Source of the DNA: an uncultured Ignavibacteriota bacterium
GTDB taxonomy: Bacteria; Bacteroidota; Ignavibacteria; Tepidaquicellales; Tepidaquicellaceae
Reading direction: 5' to 3'
Length of the DNA stretch: 10,275 nucleotides
NCBI GenBank assembly: GCA_937983305.1
Contig: CALKAJ010000083.1
Location: 1-10,275 of the forward strand
Part shown: positions 5,771 to 10,275 of the stretch, piece after piece
Layout: each line of letters starts with the position of its first letter
Numbering within the stretch: position 1 is the stretch's first letter
Notes under the pieces: generated by a model
What the model was told of the DNA's origin: nothing
The model's database searches: none
What the model saw: the letters and a program-made list of their open reading frames with translations, nothing else
Program-made: the position numbers and the translations under genes

Positions 5771-8700
5771 ATGCCAAACTTTGAGAATGCTTTTAATACA
5801 GTCTGTGAACTTGTAAAAGATTTTAAAGAGAATGAACCTCGATATTTATCACCGCAATATCAGGAAGCAGAAGTGCGTCATGATTTTATTGACAAATTTT
5901 TCAAAGCACTCGGATGGGATGTAAATCATGAAGTTCAAAAGAACCCATACGAACAAGAAGTAAAAGTAGAAAAAGGTGTATTAGTAGGAAAAGCTCAGAA
6001 GCGGGCGGATTATGCATTCTACATCAGCCCGGAATTTCGTCTGCCTAAGTTTTTTGTAGAAGCAAAAAAACCAAGCCGAAGCCTGAAAAATGCCGACGAC
6101 TATTTCCAAACAATCCGCTACGGCTGGAATTCAAACACTCCAGTTGCCGTACTCACTGACTTTGAAGAGTTTCATATTCTCGATTGCAGATTAAAACCTT
6201 TCATAGATACCGTATTAGATAATAGAAATCATAAAATATTTCATTATTCAGATTATTCAAATCCTGAAAAGTTCAAAAAGATTTATTATCTTTTCTCGCG
6301 TGATGAAGTTGAAAAATCATCTCTTGAAAAATATTCTGAAAGTCTTCCAAAGGCGAAAGGAGCAGCAGTTCAGCGTGGATTATTTCCAACTACACAAATA
6401 GCAATAGATGATGATTTTCTGATTTATATTGACGGAGTTCGAGAAACTCTCGCAAAAGCATTTAGAAAAAATGATAAAGAGCTAAACAATGAACAGCTAA
6501 CCGAAGCGGTACAAAGAACAATTGATAGACTTGTTTTTATTCGCTTTCTAGAAGATAAAAGAATCGAAGGAGAATATTATATAAGTGAGTTTGGCAACAA
6601 AGGAAATGCTTGGCGCGAGTTTATAAATCTTTGCAGAGAATTTAATGATATTTACAATGGTATTGTATTCAAAGAACATCTGATAGATAAGCAGGATTTC
6701 AATGGTCCGGAAGGAAATGAATTCTCAAAAATATGCGAAGATATTTCGCATTTAAATTCTCCATACGACTTCAATTATATCCCTATTCATATACTTGGTT
6801 CTATCTATGAAAGATTTCTCGGAAAAATAGTAAAGATACAAGGTAAAGGCGTTATGGTAGAAGAAAAGCCGGAAGTCCGCAAAGCCGGCGGTGTTTACTA
6901 TACACCCAAATATATAGTTGATTATATTGTTAATAACACAGTTGGCGTTTTGATAAAAGATAAAACTCCTGAAGAAATATCGAAAATGCATTTTGCAGAC
7001 ATCGCCTGCGGAAGCGGTTCATTTTTGATTGCTATTTATGATGTTCTTCTCAATTATCACACAAAATATTATCAAGAAAATAAAAAGCAAGCAAAGAAAG
7101 ACGGCTGTATTGAAATAGATGGTATAAACACTTTAAACATTAATCAGAAAAGACAAATTCTTTTAAACAATATTTATGGAGTTGATATAGATAGTCAGGC
7201 AATTGAAGTTACCCAGCTTTCACTTGCTCTTAAAATGCTTGAAGATGAAACCACCCTAAGCGTTAGACAGATGGAACTTCATTACCATAAAAAAGTTCTT
7301 CCCGATTTAAGACAAAATATTATCTGTGGAAATTCTCTTATCGGTACAGATATTCTTCAAGAAAACAAGTTATGGCCCGAAGAAGAGCTCAAACTAAACC
7401 CAATGGACTTTGAAAAACGCTTTCCCGAAATAATGCGAAACGGAGGCTTTGACGCTATTGTCGGTAATCCTCCGTATGTTAGGTCTAAATTATTAGAATC
7501 AACCGAAAGAAATTATTTTGTAGATAAATATAATTCAGCCGTAGGTACATTTGATTTATATTCAATATTTTTAGAAAAATCATTTAATCTTCTTAAATCA
7601 AATGGTCTTGTAGCATTTATAAACCCGAATAAATATTTTTATTCTGATTATGGAGAAGGCATTAGAGGAATAATCACAGAAAATTATTCAATCGTAGAAA
7701 TTATTGATTTTCATGAATTTCAAGTATTTGATGGTATAACAACTTATACAACTATTAATGTATTTTCAAAAAACAAAAAGAACTCAGAATTTATTTATGT
7801 TAAAATTAGAGATAACAAAACCAAAAAATCTGTTGTTGAGAATTATTTATATAAGGCAGATGTAAATGATGATATTTTGAAAACAAAAATTGAGTTTCAA
7901 AACCTTAGTAAAATAAATTGGGTTTTTAAAACAGTTAATGAATTTTCCTTTTTAAATCGTATTAAATCGGAATCTATTCCATTAATTAATCTTTGTTATA
8001 AAATATATCAGGGTTTTGTACTTACTCCAACAGAAGTATTTCCAGTTTCAATAGTAGAGGAGTATAATAATTACTGCAAAGTTAAGCCAATAAAAAAAGA
8101 CAAAAAAGTGTATGAAATAGAAAAAGAACTATTAATTCCAATTTTAAAAAGTAGCAGTATATTTAGATATAATTACGAATTTAAAAATTATTATTCTGTC
8201 TTTCCCTACAAGTATTTAGTTAATGGTGAAGTAGAATTTATCCCAGAAAAAACACTTTCCTTAAAATATCCCAAAACACTTAATTATTTAAAAGAAAAAT
8301 CAACATATCTGAAGACAAGGGAAAAAGGGAAATGGAATAAAAGCATAAATTGGTATGAATATTCCAGAAGACAGAATTTTGAATGTCAAAAAATGTCCAA
8401 GATTTTAGTCCCTGGATTAGCTACAATTGCAAGATATACTTTGGGTGGAGAAAATATTTTTATTGACCAGGGGAGTTATGGAATTATTCTTAATTCAGAA
8501 ACAAAAATTTATGAAAAATTTATTCTTGGCTTATTAAATTCATCTTTACTTGATTTCATTTTAAAATCAAGTTCAGGAACTTTATCTGGTGGTTATTATA
8601 GTTATCAAACAAAATATCTAAGTTCACTTCCAATAAAATTAGTAAATTTAAATGTTGAAAATGAAAAGCAAGCACACGATAAAATCGTATCTCTTGTTGA

Positions 8701-8863
8701 TAAAATGCTCGAATCAAAGAAACAACTCCACTCCGCAAAAACAGACAGAAACAGAACATACTTCGAAAACAAATGCACAGACCTCGACCAAGCCATAGAC
8801 TCCGAAGTCTATAAACTCTACAACCTCACCCCCGAAGAAATCAAAATAGTGGAGGGAAAATAA
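5771..8863 (+). CDS. Type IIG restriction enzyme/adenine-N6 DNA methyltransferase (Eco57I-like)
   Basis: The protein has 1030 residues from the ATG at 5771; a TTG at 5726 would add 15 residues that look non-native. It both cuts and methylates DNA in one chain. Residues ~35-150 form an HsdR-like PD-(D/E)XK nuclease: D80 in KRADYAFYI and E97-A-K99 in FFVEAKKPS. Residues ~375-575 hold the methylase motifs: YYTPKYIVDYI (motif X), DIACGSGSF (410-418, S-adenosylmethionine binding), YGVDIDSQA, ICGNSLIG, and VGNPPYV (NPPY at 566-569, m6A catalysis). The region from ~575 to ~985 is the target-recognition part, ending in GYYSYQTKYLSSLPI, typical of TaqI/Eco57I C-terminal domains. The final helix contains YKLYNLTPEEIKIVEG. 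All catalytic residues I can check are present. Bases ~7490-8680 use mostly A/T-ending codons, whereas 8700-8850 is rich in C-ending codons, so the recognition part may have been exchanged. The recognition sequence cannot be read from sequence alone. Confidence 0.92.
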   Translation: MPNFENAFNTVCELVKDFKENEPRYLSPQYQEAEVRHDFIDKFFKALGWDVNHEVQKNPYEQEVKVEKGVLVGKAQKRADYAFYISPEFRLPKFFVEAKKPSRSLKNADDYFQTIRYGWNSNTPVAVLTDFEEFHILDCRLKPFIDTVLDNRNHKIFHYSDYSNPEKFKKIYYLFSRDEVEKSSLEKYSESLPKAKGAAVQRGLFPTTQIAIDDDFLIYIDGVRETLAKAFRKNDKELNNEQLTEAVQRTIDRLVFIRFLEDKRIEGEYYISEFGNKGNAWREFINLCREFNDIYNGIVFKEHLIDKQDFNGPEGNEFSKICEDISHLNSPYDFNYIPIHILGSIYERFLGKIVKIQGKGVMVEEKPEVRKAGGVYYTPKYIVDYIVNNTVGVLIKDKTPEEISKMHFADIACGSGSFLIAIYDVLLNYHTKYYQENKKQAKKDGCIEIDGINTLNINQKRQILLNNIYGVDIDSQAIEVTQLSLALKMLEDETTLSVRQMELHYHKKVLPDLRQNIICGNSLIGTDILQENKLWPEEELKLNPMDFEKRFPEIMRNGGFDAIVGNPPYVRSKLLESTERNYFVDKYNSAVGTFDLYSIFLEKSFNLLKSNGLVAFINPNKYFYSDYGEGIRGIITENYSIVEIIDFHEFQVFDGITTYTTINVFSKNKKNSEFIYVKIRDNKTKKSVVENYLYKADVNDDILKTKIEFQNLSKINWVFKTVNEFSFLNRIKSESIPLINLCYKIYQGFVLTPTEVFPVSIVEEYNNYCKVKPIKKDKKVYEIEKELLIPILKSSSIFRYNYEFKNYYSVFPYKYLVNGEVEFIPEKTLSLKYPKTLNYLKEKSTYLKTREKGKWNKSINWYEYSRRQNFECQKMSKILVPGLATIARYTLGGENIFIDQGSYGIILNSETKIYEKFILGLLNSSLLDFILKSSSGTLSGGYYSYQTKYLSSLPIKLVNLNVENEKQAHDKIVSLVDKMLESKKQLHSAKTDRNRTYFENKCTDLDQAIDSEVYKLYNLTPEEIKIVEGK
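8796..8856 (+). repeat. Direct repeat, copy 1: 3' end of the restriction gene
   Basis: These 61 bases, encoding SEVYKLYNLTPEEIKIVEG and adjoining bases, recur at 9888-9948 with differences at 8807, 8848, 8851 and 8854. The 8807 change is Val to Ile; the others are silent third-position changes. The copy includes the GGAGGG that serves as ribosome site for the gene starting at 8866. Confidence 0.9.
8851..8856 (+). promoter_or_regulatory. Shine-Dalgarno site of the AlbA_2 gene, inside the restriction gene
   Basis: GGAGGG lies nine bases before the ATG at 8866 and within the last codons of the restriction gene, so translation of the two genes is probably linked. The corresponding site in the second repeat copy (GAAGGG, 9944-9949) lies five bases before the ATG at 9955. 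Confidence 0.75.
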
Positions 8864-8865
8864 TT

Positions 8866-9858
8866 ATGGATATTAATAAATTTTTAGATAAAGATATAAA
8901 TGATATTAACATAGAAGATTTAATCGTATATTTTTCTGTTGAACAAGAAGAAACATCAACGATAGAATTTAAAAGCGGAGAAGTTACTTTAGAAAAAATA
9001 TATCCAGAGATATGCGCATTTTTAAATACAAATGGTGGAATACTTGTAATCGGTGCACCAGTAAAATCTAACATTAGGAGTAAAGAAGTATATAAAGGTG
9101 ATTTAGTCCCATCAAAAAACATCAAATCAAGCTTTATACTTTCACAAAAAATTTCCAGTAATATAGTACCTGCAGGTTTAAATATTAAAATTAAAGAATT
9201 AGAATATAAAGACGGTAAAATCTATATCTTGAATATTCCACAAAGTAAATATCCACCTCACCAAAACAGTCAGGATGGTGTATATTATATTAGATTAGAG
9301 TCTGAAACAACGAAAGCACCACACGGTTTAATTCAAGCTATGTTTAATAAAAGGCAATATCCAAACCTTGAAATTGCTTTATATTTACACAATGAGAATA
9401 ATAAACGTATAGTATTCGAATTAAGGAATGAATCATTAATTACAGCTCTAAAAGGTGGTTATATGATTGAAATATTAGGAGTAAATAGTTTTTATTTAAT
9501 AAAAGAAACTAAAACAAAACAAAGCGTAAATAATGTGAATTTAATAATTGGAGAAAATGAAGTTTGCAAGAATGATGATAAGTATCATTTTAGTTATCGA
9601 AATATATTTGAGACACTTAATAAAGGTCTTTTTTATCAAAGAGAATTTATAGTTGATACATTTGAATCAAATTTTATTATATCAATAGTGACTTGGGCAA
9701 AAGACACAGAGCTAAAGCATAAGTTATGGATTATTAATCCAAATGATGGCAAAGCAATATTTCAGACGAACGAGATTATAGATGATTATAAAGAATTGTT
9801 TCATAAATATAATATAAAGAGTAGTATATTAATTAAAGATAAGCACGATGAGCAATAG
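8866..9858 (+). CDS. AlbA_2/Schlafen-type putative nucleic-acid-binding protein
   Basis: The protein has 330 residues and starts two bases after the restriction gene's stop. Residues ~25-152 are an AlbA_2 (Schlafen AlbA) domain: STIEFKSGEV (E34, K36), ICAFLNTNGGILVIGAP (49-65, the hallmark Asn-Thr-x-Gly-Gly), then DGKIYILNIPQSKYPPHQ and DGVYYIRLESETTKAP, the strand pair that closes the fold. Residues ~165-330 are an unrecognised beta-rich domain starting YPNLEIALYL, with no winged-helix ATP-binding tail of the common AlbA_2/HATPase_c_4 architecture. AlbA_2 proteins bind nucleic acid, and some Schlafens cleave tRNA or rRNA. Whether this one cuts cannot be judged: the conserved Glu and Lys are present but not diagnostic. 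Position and spacing place it in the restriction operon, as regulator or second effector. It is strongly AT-rich and flanked by 61-bp direct repeats, so it looks like a later insertion. Its end overlaps a short frame beginning at 9848. Confidence 0.82.
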   Translation: MDINKFLDKDINDINIEDLIVYFSVEQEETSTIEFKSGEVTLEKIYPEICAFLNTNGGILVIGAPVKSNIRSKEVYKGDLVPSKNIKSSFILSQKISSNIVPAGLNIKIKELEYKDGKIYILNIPQSKYPPHQNSQDGVYYIRLESETTKAPHGLIQAMFNKRQYPNLEIALYLHNENNKRIVFELRNESLITALKGGYMIEILGVNSFYLIKETKTKQSVNNVNLIIGENEVCKNDDKYHFSYRNIFETLNKGLFYQREFIVDTFESNFIISIVTWAKDTELKHKLWIINPNDGKAIFQTNEIIDDYKELFHKYNIKSSILIKDKHDEQ

Positions 9859-9958
9859 TATTTTTGGAAATAATTTAAGTTTTTATTTAGACTCCGAAAT
9901 CTATAAACTCTACAACCTCACCCCCGAAGAAATCAAAATTGTAGAAGGGAATAAATGA
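9848..9958 (+). pseudogene. Chimeric 36-codon frame carrying a second restriction-gene C-terminus
   Basis: An ATG at 9848, overlapping the last codons of the AlbA_2 gene, opens a frame of 36 codons. The first ~13 residues (MSNSIFGNNLSFY) resemble nothing I know. From 9890 on, the frame reads SEIYKLYNLTPEEIKIVEG followed by Asn-Lys and TGA, nearly identical to the end of the restriction enzyme. The TGA at 9956-9958 overlaps the ATG of the next gene as ATGA. I read it as the leftover 3' end of a former restriction gene joined to foreign sequence. It remains open and could still be translated, carrying ribosomes to the next gene; whether it is made is unknown. Confidence 0.6.
9888..9948 (+). repeat. 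Direct repeat, copy 2: displaced restriction-gene 3' end
   Basis: This is the partner of 8796-8856, with 57 of 61 bases identical. Similarity starts abruptly at 9888: upstream sequence does not match the restriction gene. After 9948 the copies differ in how they end: Lys-TAA in copy 1, Asn-Lys-TGA in copy 2. The repeats bracket a ~1.03-kb segment holding the AlbA_2 gene. Confidence 0.9.
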
Positions 9959-10260
9959 TGACGATTACAAAAGACGATATCATAGAGAAGGCACAAAATT
10001 ATATTTCACATATTTCTAAAAAAGTTAATCTTAAAGGTCAAGAAAAGCTAATTAACATGATTAATTCAACTAATGATATAGAGCAGATGCAAGATTGCTT
10101 GATTTCTCTTTATTTGGCATCTGTATTTTCAAATATTACTGTTAGATTAGTTCTCGAAGAACCCTGGATGAATAATTCTGGAAATAGAAGTTATCATGAC
10201 TTAGTTGCTTATTTACCTAATGGAAGTCGAATTGTAAATGAAATTAAAAGACTGAAGTAA
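9955..10260 (+). CDS. Small protein ending in a PD-(D/E)XK-like nuclease core, possibly truncated
   Basis: The protein has 101 residues, with a second ATG at codon 2. It begins in an ATGA overlap with the preceding short frame and has GAAGGG five bases upstream of the ATG. I do not recognise the family. Residues 1-60 look helical (KDDIIEKAQNYISHISKK, then QMQDCLISLYLASVF). Residues 61-101 look beta-rich: ITVRLVLEEP, then HDLVAYLPNGSRIVNEIKRL. The spacing of D82, E96 and K98 (HDLVAYL, then NEIK) fits the Asp plus Glu-x-Lys signature of PD-(D/E)XK nucleases. That core normally needs further strands and helices after the Lys, but the frame stops three residues later. Beyond the TAA at 10258 the same frame stays open (TKWDK) to the window's end, so a nonsense mutation splitting a longer nuclease gene is possible. 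The alternatives are a small accessory protein or an assembly error. Confidence 0.6.
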   Translation: MMTITKDDIIEKAQNYISHISKKVNLKGQEKLINMINSTNDIEQMQDCLISLYLASVFSNITVRLVLEEPWMNNSGNRSYHDLVAYLPNGSRIVNEIKRLK

Positions 10261-10275
10261 ACTAAATGGGATAAA

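Noticed and set aside
8841..9125. Minus-strand frame of 94 codons
   Set aside because: It is antisense to the AlbA_2 domain, whose motifs clearly read on the plus strand.
8796..9948. Target-site duplication of a transposon
   Set aside because: The repeats are ~61 bp and diverged in a codon-respecting way. No transposase or terminal inverted repeats flank the AlbA_2 gene, so allele recombination fits better.

Overview
The window looks like the edge of a defence island in an AT-rich bacterial chromosome. A Bacteroidota/Ignavibacteriota/Kapabacteria-type host is my best guess. It rests only on weak clues: AT-rich intergenic DNA, mostly weak Shine-Dalgarno sites, and a small fibronectin-III-like protein of a style I associate with that group. 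No RNA gene or taxonomic marker is present. The genes at the left edge (1-2030) have visibly more mixed codon use than the strongly A/T-ending genes to their right, which fits a resident flank followed by acquired DNA.

Layout. (1) 2-604 is the C-terminal part of an AbgT-family transporter, closed by a strong terminator at 645-679. (2) 605-1407 is intergenic. It holds a second, imperfect copy of the terminator hairpin and a precise minisatellite: sixteen 21-bp units in register at 985-1320, organised as a 63-bp higher-order repeat. (3) 1408-2025 is a cytoplasmic-looking protein with a fibronectin-III-like C-terminus. A hairpin at 2046-2073 separates it from the convergent gene. (4) 2096-5026, minus strand, encodes a very large protein with an N-terminal HD phosphohydrolase domain fused to an HSP90-like GHKL ATPase. 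All the motifs I checked look intact. (5) 5027-5770 is intergenic and contains the decayed N-terminus of an ABC-transporter ATPase (5271-5440), a perfect copy of the hairpin seen after the transporter gene, and an orphan GC-rich terminator. (6) 5771-8863 is a single-chain type IIG restriction-modification enzyme (nuclease, adenine methylase and specificity domain). (7) 8866-9858 is a Schlafen/AlbA_2-type protein two bases downstream. (8) 9955-10260 is a small protein ending in what looks like the core of a PD-(D/E)XK nuclease.

How the parts relate. The restriction enzyme, the AlbA_2 protein and the small nuclease-like protein are tightly spaced on the plus strand and look like one operon. The HD-GHKL ATPase faces away from them across the pseudogene. 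The clearest evolutionary signal is at the operon's 3' side. The last ~61 bp of the restriction gene are repeated just upstream of the small gene, with mostly synonymous differences, and the second copy ends in an ATGA overlap with the small gene. The AlbA_2 gene is therefore flanked by direct repeats. It appears to have been spliced between a restriction gene and the partner that once directly followed it, or the restriction gene was replaced by a related allele that carried the AlbA_2 gene.
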